Part shown: in pieces, positions 50,401 through 60,734 of the stretch
How the letters are laid out: each line of letters starts with the position of its first letter
Position numbering within the stretch: position 1 is the first letter of the stretch
Source of the DNA: Tetranychus cinnabarinus
Taxonomy: Eukaryota > Arthropoda > Arachnida > Trombidiformes > Tetranychidae
DNA length: 64,000 nt
NCBI GenBank assembly: GCA_022266195.1
Contig: WHVY01000001.1
Location: 6,448,001 to 6,512,000 of the forward strand
Direction: 5' to 3'
The notes under the pieces: generated by a model
Told to the model about the DNA's origin: nothing
The model's database searches: none
What the model saw: the letters and a program-made list of their open reading frames with translations, nothing else
Program-made: the position numbers and the translations under genes

Positions 50401-53400
50401 CATCGAAAAATAAAGCCTTTTGGAAAGTCTTCGTCTTCATTCAAGTAATCTTTAGAAGAGCAAATTTTGATTGAGAAAACTTTGAAGTTGTTCCATCATC
50501 GATATATGACATTTTCTGAATTCTCATTTCAATCGAAATTGAAAAGATTAAGTCTGAGTTCATGAACTTTGGTTTCATGTGGAGTGATGTTTTTGGCACT
50601 GAAAATGTTTGATGTAAAATTGGATTATTTTTGGGAATGTTTTCATTTGCTATTCTTTACCTTGAGTTTTTAGTTTCAAGTTGAGTGTTTTTTCGTTATG
50701 AAAGAATGAGCTGAAGGGTTGTTCTTTGATGGAATTTTCGATTGAAATTGTTTTGATTAAAAATTTGCTCCTCCAAGTCTTGAACTTGAAGTATTGGACG
50801 AAATGTTGAAATACTGAGATTCAATATTATTGATGAAAAGGATCCAATATTAATGGATTGTTGAATATGCAAACAGAAGAGCGTGAAAATTGATTGAAAC
50901 TTTGCTCAATATTAATCAATCATTTGCTATTAACTTTTACATTTAAATGGATTTGTGGATAAACTTTTGTATTACAACGAGACAACGTCTCAACCTGTCT
51001 ACTGTTCAGTTTGACTAACAAGTTGTTCCCTGTGAGTTATTGCAGTTTCACCTGAAATACCTTTACCTTATTAATAGGTTCAATTGAAAAAAGTCAGTCT
51101 AACGAAATGAATATGCAAATGTGGAAAAGGCCAAAATTATTGAGGAGAAGAAATAAAAGGCAAACAGAAAAGCAAATCCGATTGATATTTGTATTTGCCT
51201 TTGAGTACCTTTTCATTGGTTTTGCAATTGATCAATAAACTTGAATAATATTGATAATATATGAGCATCCATGGCAGAGATGATAATGAAATATATTGAT
51301 ATTAATATTGATACAGAAAGTAGCTTATAAGCTCATCATGAACTTGAACAGTTTCTCATTAAAAGTGTTTCCCTTGAAAATAAAATATATTAATCAAAAT
51401 ACTGAGCCAATGAAAAGTCGTAAGGCTGAGCCGAACAGAATCACCAGACATTCGCTTCATCGGCGATTCAACAGATGAAATTAAACAAAATAAATAATTC
51501 AGCAAAATGATTATCCATTGAATTATAATCATTGCATTTTAAGAAACAAAACAGATCAAAGAGATGATTCGAGAGCTTAGTCTGAGAATCAAAAATGACA
51601 TCCAACGAAGAAGGATGTCCAAACCAGATCATTTTGAAAATAATTGTCTTATGCATTTTTTGTGCTGTTGCTACAAAAATCGAAAAATTCCAAGAATGTT
51701 TAGGCACCAATCTAAATTATTATTGTTTTGATCAATCGAACAGTCCATCATTGACAAAAATACTAAAACTCAGCTTTCAAAAATTCGTTTCAAATGAATT
51801 ACAAGATTAGCTCAGTTGCATCTAATTTGCCTTTCAATAGACGAACCAAGACAGAACCCAGTGTGAAGCAGTAAATATCTGATTTCAGTATAAAATAATG
51901 ATTGTAATTGTTAGCAATAATTAGCCTTTAATAATCATCTGTTATGATATATTCACAGTTTTTCCGATATCTGACTAATTTTTCAACCTTCAAGTTTCTT
52001 TTTTAGTGAATATCGCACGATCCGTAACTCAGATCAAAAATATTTTCATAAACAACATAAAAAATACATAAGAAAAATTAATTTAAAAATGATCTGGAAA
52101 CAGGCAAAGGATGAGGACGAAAACGGCCTAGATTTAGATTTTTCTCAAACAAATTTTTTGTAAAAAGCTGTAAAAAAACATGCAAAACAAGATACTGTGA
52201 ACCATTTTTTTGTATTCGAAGCCGTTTTCGAGAAAATGGCCTTAAATTTTTTTCTATTTGAAACAAAGTTTTTTAGATTGATTTCATCATGCTGATCATA
52301 GATATTTAATTGGTTTCTGGATTGACTTCGTAGTTGCTGAGATAAGTTGAAAAGAGTGTTTAAAACCATTGAAACAATACCTAATGATAAAGCAAACCTG
52401 AAAATGAGAATAAGATAGTGCGTGAAGCCAAACAAAAAACAGATTTTATCTATCTTTACCATGAGGGCTTTCTATTGGTGAAAGAAAATTTCAAGAAAAA
52501 ACCCGCAAAACTAGCTTACTTCTGATTATGTCGAATTTCATAACGGAAATTGATCTGTAGGTCCAAGAAATAGTTCGTGAAGCCAAACAGAAACCAGATT
52601 TTATCGATCTTTATCATAAGGGCTTTCTATTGGTGAAGAAAAAATTCATGAAAAAACCCGCAAAACTAGCTTACTTCTGATTATGTCGAATTTCATAACG
52701 GAAATTGATCTGTAGGTCCAAGAAATAGTTCGTGAAGCCAAACAGAAACCAGATTTTATCGATCTTTATCATGAGGGCTTTCTATTGGTGAAAGAAAATT
52801 TCAAGAAAACCCGCAAAACTAGCTTACTTCTGATTATGTCGAATTTCATAACGGAAATTGATCTGTAGGTCCAAGAAATAGTTCGTGAAGCCAAACAGAA
52901 ACCAGATTTTATCGATCTTTATCATGAGGGCTTTCTATTGGTGAAAGAAAATTTCAAGAAAACCCGCAAAACTAGCTTACTTCTGATTATGTCGAATTTC
53001 ATAACGGAAATTGATCTGTAGGTCCAAGAAATAGTTCGTGAAGCCAAACAGAAACCAGATTTTATTACGTTTATGCATACGAGCTTTCTATTGGTGAAGA
53101 AAAAATTCATGAAAAACCCGCAAAACTAGCTTACTATTGATAAGGTTGAATTTTTTAACGGAAATTGATCTGGAGGGCGATAAAAAGTCATTAGGTAATA
53201 CATAACTCAATTAAGCGTTCTACTGCACAGTTGCTCTGAGCATTTGTTGACTCAATCTAGACTTTTTTACTTGTGTATGACGATTGGATTGCTTCCAGTA
53301 TTGTTTGACAGCTTTAAGCCTGATCTACTACGATAAACTCAAAAAATGGCATAAAAGATTTGTTTGCGGGTTTTTTCATGAATTTTTTCTTCACCAATAG

Positions 53401-56400
53401 AAAGCTCGTATGCATAAACGTAATAAAATCTGGTTTCTGTTTGGCTTCACGAACTATTTCTTGGACCTACAGATCAATTTCCGTTATGAAATTCGACATA
53501 ATCAGAAGTAAGCTAGTTTTGCGGGTTTTTTCATGAATTTTTTCTTCACCAATAGAAAGCCCTTATGATAAAGATCGATAAAATCTGGTTTCTGTTTGGC
53601 TTCACGAACTATTTCTTGGACCTACAGATCAATTTCCGTTATGAAATTCGACATAATCAGAAGTAAGCTAGTTTTGCGGGTTTTTTCTTGAAATTTTCTT
53701 TCACCAATAGAAAGCCCTCATGGTAAAGATAGATAAAATCTGTTTTTTGTTTGGCTTCACGCACTATCTTATTCTCATTTTCAGGTTTGCTTTATCATTA
53801 GGTATTGTTTCAATGGTTTTAAACACTCTTTTCAACTTATCTCAGCAACTACGAAGTCAATCCAGAAACCAATTAAATATCTATGATCAGCATGATGGAA
53901 TCAATCTAAAAAACTTTGTTTCAAATAAAAAAAATTTAAGGCCATTTTCTCGAAAACGGCTTCGAATACAAAAAAAATGGATCGCATATTTGAGCTCAGC
54001 TACAAAAGTTATTCTTAGAAAATTGTTTCATCCCTGAAAATTTAGCTAGGCCGTTTTCCCTATTTTTTTTGTCCTCGTCCTTTGAAATGATCCTTTGCGA
54101 TGATACCTTTCTTTTATTAGTCTTAAACATCTTCTCAGAACTAAATCCAATAATCAAAATAGAAACATAATTTGAGTTAAAAGTACAGTACTACGTCCAG
54201 TTGTTTTGTAAAAATTTTGTTTGTCGCCATCTATTGGGCAAGTAGATTTTACATTGAAAATCTGGCCTTTCAATAATATTTTAAGGTTTCAAAGATTTTA
54301 GTCCAGCAAAAATACAAACTAACTGGAAACAAAACAACTGTGTGTAGTACTGTAGTTTATTTGCTGAAAAATGAGCTTAGTTAAGCAACTGAACATATTG
54401 AAATGAATAAATATGAATAAAATACAAATGGTTTGAAAACATCCCAAGGTAACTGAAGGTGAAAATGAGTCTGGACAAGTTACCATTAGTAATTAAATTA
54501 GTGTGAATTAGAAGCTTGTTGATTGTTGTGCAAAGACCAGATAATTTGATCCTTTAAGATTTAAAGAGATGAACAGAGGTAAATAGGTAAGGAAAAGGGT
54601 CAATTGATTGTCTACAAGAGTAAGTAATGGGAAAAGTAAGTGCAATTATAACCACCATCTTTGATGTAGATGAGTGTTTATTCACAGGGGATGAGTTAGT
54701 TTCTATTATCATTAATGAATATTGTTGGTAAAGAGAAACATTATAATCTAGAGTTGCACTTTTTACCAACGAATCTAGATTATTATCATTATTAACGTCC
54801 AGCAAGACTGAACAAATGGTTCCAACAAGTGGACATTAATCCCAATGGAGCATCCATTTGAGTCAATTGATAGCATTTGCTGTTAAATACATTAAAATAA
54901 TTTCTCGTTGAGACACGTGAAGCAAAAAAACACAGAAAACAATTCAAGCATTAATTCACTTTTTCTTCTTTCATTTTCCGTTCTTCTTGGCGATTCCTTC
55001 CGAAAAGTAGTCCTGTTTATCAAGATCCTTTCATGGGCTTTCCTCATGGCCATGATAGATATCAAATACCGGTAAGTGGTTAAATAGGAAGAGAGATGAA
55101 ACCAGAGACGAGAGAAAGTGTTGTAAATATTCAAAGATGAAAATCTTACTTCTCCTCAATAGTCTGTTAGATTTGCAGAATTGCTGATAACTGTTTAGTT
55201 TGCACAGAAAATGTTATCTGATATCGAGATGGATGAGTATTTGGCATTCAAAATGAACTTACTTGAGTAAGTTTGATTCGTTAATTGGGTTCAATGTGAT
55301 CAATAGACTTGAGGTTGTTTAGTTTGAGTTGGTGTTTGGTCGAGTTATTTCAATTGAAGCTGTTTTGCAGCCATTCATTTCAATCTATCTCATTAAATTT
55401 TATTCCCAACAAATTTCATGAGTGGAATTTTGAGTGTTGCAGAAATGTAATTTTAAAATTTAATGAAGAAAACATATTTTCTCTGAAACATTATCTCACA
55501 GTTGTCAGGATAATTTAAGAATAGCTCAAGTATGAAAGAGGATATTGTGCTGATTGGTAACAGCAATCATTACATTTCTAGTTAATCAGTTGGATGAATT
55601 TCAATTGATTTCTCAAATTTCAGTTATTTTTTTATTAGCTGATTGAATGTTTAATGTAAAATGAGTTAAATTTGACGTAAAATAGATTTGAAGGAGATTT
55701 CATTAGAAATTTAAAGAAAATCAAGGAGCTAAATGATAGGTTTCATAATGAATAAGAATCATTCATGGAGAAATGTAAATCAATGAGTTATCTTTTGTGA
55801 AGAAATATTATGTAAGGCTTTTGAAAACCCAATTAAATTCAGAACAATTTCAACTTGAAGACTTCAATTCGTTAGTTTCAGATGTCATTTTCATTCGGCA
55901 TTCCTCTTTAGTTTCAAGTGTAAAATTCAAGAATATTTTCCTGTAAATGATAATTGAAAAAAGAAAATCGGTTTTTTCCTTTTCTCCATTTCTTCATGTC
56001 AATGCTTCAAAAATTGAGGTTTCCGTATTTTGAGATAGAATGTTGAAAGGTTCAGGTTCGCCTGATTATTTAGTCACTTAAAATGAAGATAAAATCAAGC
56101 AAATTATTAGGTGCACAGGTTATTCAAATTTTAATTAAAGCTGATTTGATTTAAAGTACAATGTAAATCAACGATCAAATTTTCCTCTAATATATTGTAC
56201 AAGTTTTGCCATCTTTTGGATAATTTGAAAACTAAATCTGGTTTATTAATGTATGATCTCATTGGGTGAAGTGACATTGAAAATAATGCGTGATTATGTG
56301 CTTTTCCGTTGAATTTGTTGTTTATTATAAAGTTTCTGATTTTTTTCCATTTTGTAAAGCTTTTCAGTCCAATAGTTTCTTATCCGGAAGCCTACATCAG

Positions 56401-56711
56401 CCATGGAATAGGTCCAGTTACTAATTATGGGGTAAGTTCAAGTGAATCATTTAGAATACCATTTTGAGGGAAACTTGACCGAGTGTGCATCCCAGGATTT
56501 TGTTGAAGTTGACAACATTTCTAATGTTCCTATTTTATACTTTAAATGTACAATGAACTATCAAATGTTTTTCCACTCAACTCAATAATTAGAAATTTTG
56601 TTGCATTCGCTTTATAATTGTAAAGATACCATCTCATTAAGCAATTATTCTATGTTTTATTTTCAGGCATCGCTTTTTCGTGGGGCATACAACCGCTATG
56701 CACCTTATTAG
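41445..56711 (+). CDS. Rbfox: RNA-binding protein Rbfox (Fox-1 family), 9 recognised exons
   Basis: Fox-1 proteins bind UGCAUG in introns and 3' UTRs and control alternative splicing, mainly in neurons and muscle. Exons: 41445-41873, 42642-42842, 45681-45734, 47939-48031, 49569-49629, 50154-50277, 55008-55071, 56360-56431, 56667-56711; with the candidate first exon at 10386 the protein is 409 residues. The first listed exon is Ser/Asn/Gln/Thr-rich. The single RRM (about 219-295) reads RLHVSNIPFRFRDPDLRQLF, VEIIFNERGSK, GFGFVTFSDS, VEGRKIEVNNATA, with all RNA-contact aromatics retained. The C-terminal part is short but ends SLFRGAYNRYAPY, the family terminus. The 54-, 93- and 61-nt exons equal the sizes I recall for vertebrate RBFOX genes. 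Exons 50154 and 55008 are less conserved and their acceptors less certain. Confidence 0.92.
42642..42842 (+). other. Rbfox: Rbfox exon encoding start of RRM
   Basis: 201 nt, phase 0 at both ends, between TTCAATAG and GTAAGT. It ends in RFRDPDLRQLFG, containing the first RNA-binding strand and the Phe that inserts into UGCAUG RNA. It contains a TGCATG itself at 42784-42789. Confidence 0.9.
43007..43012 (+). promoter_or_regulatory. TGCATG in Rbfox intron
   Basis: A TGCATG, the Fox-1 family binding site as DNA, 165 nt past the exon ending at 42842. Presence is direct; function is inferred. Confidence 0.35.
43568..43936. mobile_element. 369-bp element with inverted termini inside Rbfox intron
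   Basis: CCCAGTCGAA (43568-43577) is matched in reverse complement by TTCGACTGGG (43927-43936). Just inside, CGCCAGAAA (43590-43598) and TTTCTGGCG near 43858 also pair, as do AAAAGTCT on the left and AGACTTTTTT on the right. The interior holds GC-rich short palindromes (TTAGCGC...GCGCTAA) and a tRNA-like block. No protein is encoded. It looks like a non-autonomous transposon or composite; no target-site duplication is clear. Confidence 0.45.
43697..43768 (-). ncRNA. tRNA-like (SINE-type) RNA polymerase III promoter block
   Basis: On the minus strand, TAGCTCAGTGGTTA near 43763 is a canonical A box, and GGTTCGAGTC near 43711 a canonical B box, with tRNA-like spacing. A run of T follows just past 43697 and could terminate transcription. 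The T stem and acceptor stem do not pair well, so this is unlikely to be a working tRNA gene. It more likely derives from a tRNA, as in a SINE head. Confidence 0.5.
45871..46230 (-). other. 119-codon frame without ATG in Rbfox intron
   Basis: This minus-strand frame contains no ATG; it is open from a TTG at 46230. The translation (for example EIFQEIAEYQFNGNVESIFA) looks protein-like in composition but has no motif I recognise and no obvious splice partner. Probably chance or an old relic. Confidence 0.15.
47440..47740. repeat. Cluster of short inverted and direct repeats upstream of the 93-nt exon
   Basis: GGTTGATACC occurs at about 47447 and 47484. AGTAAAG/CTTTACT form a tight palindrome near 47460-47478, and ACTCTTT/AAAGAGT elements follow. 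At about 47682-47735, GTTACCAG...CTGGTAAC and CAAAGATTA...TAATCTTTG overlap so that competing stems are possible. It could be a degraded foldback element or a structured intronic RNA. Confidence 0.35.
47939..48031 (+). other. Rbfox: Rbfox 93-nt RRM exon
   Basis: Exactly 93 nt, phase 0 at both ends, encoding GFGFVTFSDSMDAERAQNQL through VEGRKIE. In vertebrate RBFOX genes the equivalent 93-nt exon is skipped under autoregulation, giving a protein with a broken RRM and no change of frame. Phase and size here would allow the same event. Confidence 0.9.
48121..48126 (+). promoter_or_regulatory. TGCATG 90 nt downstream of the 93-nt exon
   Basis: A Fox-binding hexamer in the proximal downstream intron of the RRM exon, where Fox proteins usually promote exon inclusion. 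A GCATG follows at 48142. Suggests self-regulation of Rbfox splicing. Confidence 0.45.
48226..48231 (+). promoter_or_regulatory. Second TGCATG downstream of the 93-nt exon
   Basis: A second hexamer 195 nt past the same exon. Two sites in 200 nt is more than expected by chance in AT-rich DNA. Confidence 0.45.
49887..49892 (+). promoter_or_regulatory. TGCATG between Rbfox exons 49569 and 50154
   Basis: A Fox-binding hexamer 258 nt after the 61-nt exon and 262 nt before the next. Another TGCATG lies inside the next exon at 50262-50267, 10 nt before its donor. Confidence 0.35.
50278..52104. other. Rbfox intron sequence with one small ATG frame
   Basis: Mostly AT-rich intron. A frame from the ATG at 51595 to 51810 encodes 71 residues: MTSNEEGCPNQIILKIIVLC, then IFCAVATKIEKFQECLGTNL and a Ser/Lys-rich tail. 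It has one hydrophobic segment followed by Cys residues, like a small membrane or secreted peptide, but no supporting promoter or poly(A) signal close by. Confidence 0.25.
52105..53128 (-). repeat. Left arm of a 2-kb palindrome with five ~155-bp tandem units
   Basis: This arm is nearly identical in reverse complement to 53367-54085. Its inner part holds five tandem units marked by CGTGAAGCC at 52421, 52576, 52731, 52884 and 53037 (periods 153-155 bp). Its outer part holds, on the minus strand, a fragment reading MVKIDKICFLFGFTHYLILI then FRFALSLGIVSMVLNTLFNL. Two extra tandem units explain the greater length compared with the right arm. Confidence 0.85.
53367..54085 (+). repeat. Right arm of the 2-kb palindrome with three tandem units
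   Basis: Inverted copy of the left arm across a 238-bp spacer (53129-53366), with three units marked by GGCTTCACG at about 53442, 53598 and 53752. The outer end reads CTAGGCCGTTTTC and GTCCTCGTCCTTTG, matching in reverse complement the left arm outer end near 52105-52132. Confidence 0.85.
53720..54037 (+). pseudogene. Membrane-protein exon fragment (possible chemoreceptor)
   Basis: An acceptor TTCTCATTTTCAG precedes an exon-like frame reading FALSLGIVSMVLNTLFNLSQ, QLRSQSRNQLNIYDQHDGIN then LKNFVSN. The open frame continues upstream as VKIDKICFLFGFTHYLILIF. A near-identical copy is on the minus strand at 52145-52462, where the C-terminal end differs after FVSN. Hydrophobic segments and length recall a piece of an insect- or mite-type gustatory receptor, but the family signature is not present, so this is a guess. 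Both copies lack the rest of a gene and lie inside the palindrome within an Rbfox intron. Confidence 0.35.
55003..55011 (+). promoter_or_regulatory. Tandem acceptor (AAG/TAG) of Rbfox exon
   Basis: GAAAAGTAGTCC offers two AG acceptors 3 nt apart, ending at 55007 and 55010. Both keep frame: one gives ..YAPSPVYQDP, the other ..YAPPVYQDP. Insertion or loss of one residue by NAGNAG-type splicing is possible. Confidence 0.4.
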
Positions 56712-56974
56712 CCATGATGATGAATTGATGAGTTATTTATGGTAAAACGAGTTCATCATTTGTCTGCAGCTGGTGAATACATCACTGAAATGCCGACAAC
56801 AACGCGGAGTTGAGCTTGAGACCGAATAAAGTACAAGATCTGGATAAAAGATGGATTCTTGGGATCATATTAATATAACTTTGACCATTGATGGAAAGAA
56901 GAAATAAATCGAATAGAAGACGAATAGATTGCAGCTCGTGTTAATAAGAAAACTTTCATAGAACATCACACATT

Positions 56975-56980
56975 AATAAA
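56975..56980 (+). terminator. Rbfox poly(A) signal candidate
   Basis: AATAAA 264 nt after the Rbfox stop and about 35 nt before the inverted duplication begins. Confidence 0.5.
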
Positions 56981-57015
56981 ACTGATACCATGATACGAAA
57001 AAACCCTCGTACAAA

Positions 57016-57547
57016 TGGATACCAATCTTTCCAACCAAGTTGAAGCGATGGGTTTTGCCAACGATACCAGATAATTCTTGTTATTCAATGATCAGAAAAG
57101 TGAATTATTAACCCAAGAAGTTGCTCGCCAGAAATACATTGAGGAAACTGGTAGAAGGAAAATCAGGACCTGGAAATCAAAATATCAATGATTGAAAAAG
57201 AGTATTCTATTTGGAAACAAAGCGAAAAAGAACAAGGTGATGAAAATGATGACGATGAAGAAGAGAAGGAATTGGAGCAAGAGATTTGCGAATTGAAAAA
57301 TAAAATCAATCTGATTAAAGAGGGATCTAAAAGTATTGGTGAATCGACTGTTAGCTCTCAATCAGAACAAGTAAAAGTCATAGAGCAATCAAATTCAGTC
57401 GAAATGGCCCCTCCACAGCCATCTACTCCAGCTGTTGTTCAACCAGTGGTTAGTTGCTCTCAAGATAAACCCTCATTCTCGAGTCAATCATCTAATCGTA
57501 AATACTTCATGAAAATGAAAGATGAACGAGGCTCTCGGACTTTCTAA
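57016..57547 (+). pseudogene. Truncated, decayed copy of the coiled-coil gene at 62284
   Basis: From about 57016 this matches, in the opposite orientation, the C-terminal ~45% of the intact gene: DTNLSNQVEAM, then a TAA at GATACCAGATAA, ARQKYIEETG, a deletion of about 12 codons, then MIEKEYSIWKQSEKEQGDEN and KELEQEICELKNKINL. A second deletion removes about 20 codons after NRKYF, and a shift ends the frame at 57547 (DERGSRTF). The first ~270 codons are absent. It starts just past the Rbfox 3' UTR, marking the outer breakpoint of the left arm. Confidence 0.9.
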
Positions 57548-57549
57548 GC

Positions 57550-59790
57550 GCTCGTAAACGTAAAAACACAAAGATGTGATAAATAATTACCGTAATTAAA
57601 ATTAAATGGTTAAAATCAATGAAAAATTTTGTTTTCATAATGATTTGATTCAATTTTATTCTAAAAATTTCATTTTTGTACTCCTATGTCTCCCATTCAT
57701 TGCCACAAGAAAATAAATTCATTTTTAGAAAAGTTTAAAAGAATTACATTCAATAATCAGATAAAGCTGGGCCATCATTATTTTGGTTAAACAGTCCACT
57801 AACCTCTGAGGAAACCGCGAATGTTTCACAACAGTTTTCATCATTTGCTATTGAATACAATTCATCAATTATAGCGAGTGATTCTTCCTTTAAATCGTTT
57901 CTTTAATTGTTAAATAATCTTTTCAGCTGAATTTGATTCTCGAAATTTACAGATTGTCTTCTAGTCAATAAAAATAATTGAATAGATTTATGAAATAAAG
58001 ACAGTTTTTTAATCGTTAATTAGAATTGAATTTGTTCATTACTATAAATACATTTTGCAGAAAATTAAAAATTGATATTCAACAATCAGATGGAAGTCAG
58101 TCTATCATTGGAGGCTACCACAACCTCCTATGGAAGAAACTGCAACTGTTTCACCGACAATTCTCATCATTTTGTACTTGAATACAATTTACCATCAATG
58201 CCAAGTGTTTTTGTTATGGCTTGTTTCTTTACTTGCTAACAAAACTTGTAAGAAAATTTTTCAGGTAAATGTTATTTCATGATTTGCTGGATATCCTTTA
58301 TCGAATTAAAATAAATGGATGAATTTATGAATTGAAAAGAGTTTTTAAATCATCAATTAGAATTTGATTTTTATCTCAATAATTGTTGACACTATTTATA
58401 TTAATCGAGGCTTTTTTTAATACTTTTCAAACTTACTTTTTTCCTCTTTATTGTACACTACTCTAATCTAGTCAGATTGAACTTTCCGAATAGCTAAGTT
58501 CCAGGATCGATGGACGATTTGGTTGAAACCAAAGTCAGTCTCCGAAAAGACAACTAATAAGATGACGATTGAAGCAAATTTAAGGTTTACTCTTTATAAT
58601 ATGGCGAATACTGATTTTATAGTCAACATTGAGAACCAATTAATGTCTATCAAAATTATCATCAGCAATACAAAATGAATTAGAACATGAATCTAAATAA
58701 TTGATACTGGAGAATGATCAAAGCAATAGTTAACAGACTTCTCTAACTAATATCATAACATTGAAGGGTGTATTAGAGTTTCGCTTCTGATGGACAAGAA
58801 GAAGAGCAAGAAAAATTTCACTGTTTGTGTGAACTATTGGCATCTAGCTAAGGCTGGTTTAGGAAATTTTGTCGGAATATCTATCGGGAGGCTCCGATTC
58901 CATTAATCACAATAAGAAAATCGATGCATTTTAGAAAAAATTAAAAGAACTTGTATTCAGCAATCAGATAACCGCGAGCCATCATTTATTTGGTACCGAC
59001 CTACTGCTACCTCTGGAGGAAACCGCGAATGTTTCACAGAAGTTTTCATCATTTGCTTTTGAATACAATTCATCAGTTTTTAGCGAGTTCATTCTGTCTT
59101 TAAATGTTTCCTCTAACTGTCGAATAATCTTTTCAGCTGAATTTGATTTCTTAAATTAACTGTTTATCTTCTGGTCAATTGCAAAAATATGATAGGTTTA
59201 TGAAATAGAGACAATTTTTTAATTATTAATTAGAATTGACCTTGTTCATCGCCATAAGAAAATAAATACTTTTTTTAGAAAAATTTAAAGATTTGATATT
59301 CATTAATCAGTTTGAAGTCAGCCCATCATTGGTAATAGCACTAGTCTCTGGAAGAAACCGGCGGGGATTTCTCTGACAAATTCTCATCATTTTGAAGTTG
59401 AATACAATTCACGTTTCATAACATGTGATTAAAGTTATAAGTTGTTACTTTGCTTGCTAAGTAAATTTTTCAGGTAAATGTTATTTTCGTAAATTGCTTG
59501 ATAGCTATTTATTCATAAAAATAATTGAATAGATTTATAAAGTGGTGACAATTTTTGGGTCATTAATTAACATTTGATTTTTACACCAAATAATCGTGAA
59601 TATAAATAACGATAATTGATATCGTGGTTTTTTTAAAAAGATGGCAAAATGTACATGGTTTTTCATAAGAAAAGGTAGACTGGTATTTTTACCTGAGTTA
59701 TAAATATTTAGTTAAATGGATGATATTTGATAAATAAATTGATTTTAAGTTTAAAAAAGAAAAAGAAATTTGAAAATAGACGTTAGAAGT
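57550..59790. repeat. Left-arm non-coding repeats (two tandem copies)
   Basis: A block containing AACCGCGAATGTTTCACA and TTTTCATCATTTGCT occurs at about 57810-57850 and again at 59010-59055. A related partner block (GAAGTCAG...CATCATTGG) occurs at about 58090 and 59315. Together these are two tandem copies of a roughly 1.2-kb unit. The right arm holds one inverted copy (about 61690-62100). The stretch 58380-58890 has no visible counterpart there. No coding sequence is seen. Confidence 0.75.
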
Positions 59791-59793
59791 TAA

Positions 59794-60360
59794 TTATAAA
59801 CCTCGAACTGATGAGTTGGTATCTGTTATGGAGAATCTGTCAAAAATGGCTGAATATTCTTTTGGTTTCTTTGCTTGACCTTTAACAGTCGCGTCATTGA
59901 CTTCTATTTTTCGTCCTTCCACTGTAATACCATCTAACTCCTTTTTGGCTCTCATGGCATCATCAGAATGGGCAAATGTGAGAAAACCAAATCCTTTTGA
60001 ACCTCTTTCATTGAAAATAATTTCAACATCTAAAATGGGTCCATAAGCACCAAAAAGTTTCCTTAAATCAGGTTCTCTGAATCTAAAAGGAATATTGCTT
60101 ACATGGATTCGTTTTGGTGATCTATCATCTCCACTTGAACTGCAACCACCAATACTTTCACATGAAGAAATGGAAGATCTTTCAAGAGATTTATGAACAA
60201 CTAAATCTTGAATTAATCCTTCGACTGGAGGCAAACATGGAATTTCACAAAATTTCATAATTTCATAATTAAGATGATACCATTCGATTAACCATTTATG
60301 TTGCATTTCTTCACGTTTCTCAACTGGAGAAGGATAAAACTTTTTGTTAGATGAAGACAT
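59794..60360 (-). CDS. Intronless Rbfox-like single-RRM protein, left copy
   Basis: 188 residues from the ATG at 60360. The N-terminal ~80 residues (MSSSNKKFYPSPVEKREEMQ, then HKWLIEWYHLNYEIMKFCEI) are unlike Rbfox and unknown to me; a Ser-rich linker follows. The RRM (about 84-159) reads KRIHVSNIPFRFREPDLRKL, VEIIFNERGSKGFGFLTF and VEGRKIEVNDATV, clearly Fox-1 type with the key aromatics kept, so UGCAUG binding is likely. The Fox C-terminal region is missing; the tail ends SITDTNSSVRGL. None of the parent gene's RRM introns is present, which suggests origin through an RNA intermediate, or intron loss. The protein is identical to that of the divergent copy at 60735, and at least one synonymous base difference exists between them. 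Confidence 0.9.
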   Translation of the reverse strand: MSSSNKKFYPSPVEKREEMQHKWLIEWYHLNYEIMKFCEIPCLPPVEGLIQDLVVHKSLERSSISSCESIGGCSSSGDDRSPKRIHVSNIPFRFREPDLRKLFGAYGPILDVEIIFNERGSKGFGFLTFAHSDDAMRAKKELDGITVEGRKIEVNDATVKGQAKKPKEYSAIFDRFSITDTNSSVRGL

Positions 60361-60361
60361 T

Positions 60362-60734
60362 TTTATAAAAGAAAAATGAATTTGAGAGAAAATAAAAACA
60401 ATATCAAAGTGAAAGGTAAAAGAAAAATAAAATAGAGATAAGAAAAAGACAAAGAATAAATTTAAACGGTTAAGGAATAACGTCTTAAGTGGCGCTACTT
60501 TGTCTGTGAACTCTTTTTTATTTATAATTGTCTCTTTACAGCAAATGTAAGTGAAAAGTAAGTAAATGTATCAAAGTTAAAAAACATAACAGTTACTGGT
60601 TAAAAGACTTGATAGCGCCACTCAAGACCGTTGGAATAAATTGAAACTTACAACAGTTTGACCAACGACTCATATCTTCCATAACCGTTAAAAAGTGTCT
60701 TTTGTCTTTTCTTATCTATTTTTTATTCTTTTTA
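60362..60734. promoter_or_regulatory. Spacer and divergent promoter region of the twin Rbfox-like genes
   Basis: 373 bp separate the two start codons. High identity of the arms ends right at the ATGs; the flanks here differ. Within the spacer, GTCTTAAGTGGCGCT (60482-60496) and AGCGCCACTCAAGAC (60614-60628) form an inverted pair with one mismatch, probably one paired regulatory element per gene. No TATA box is assigned. Confidence 0.5.
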
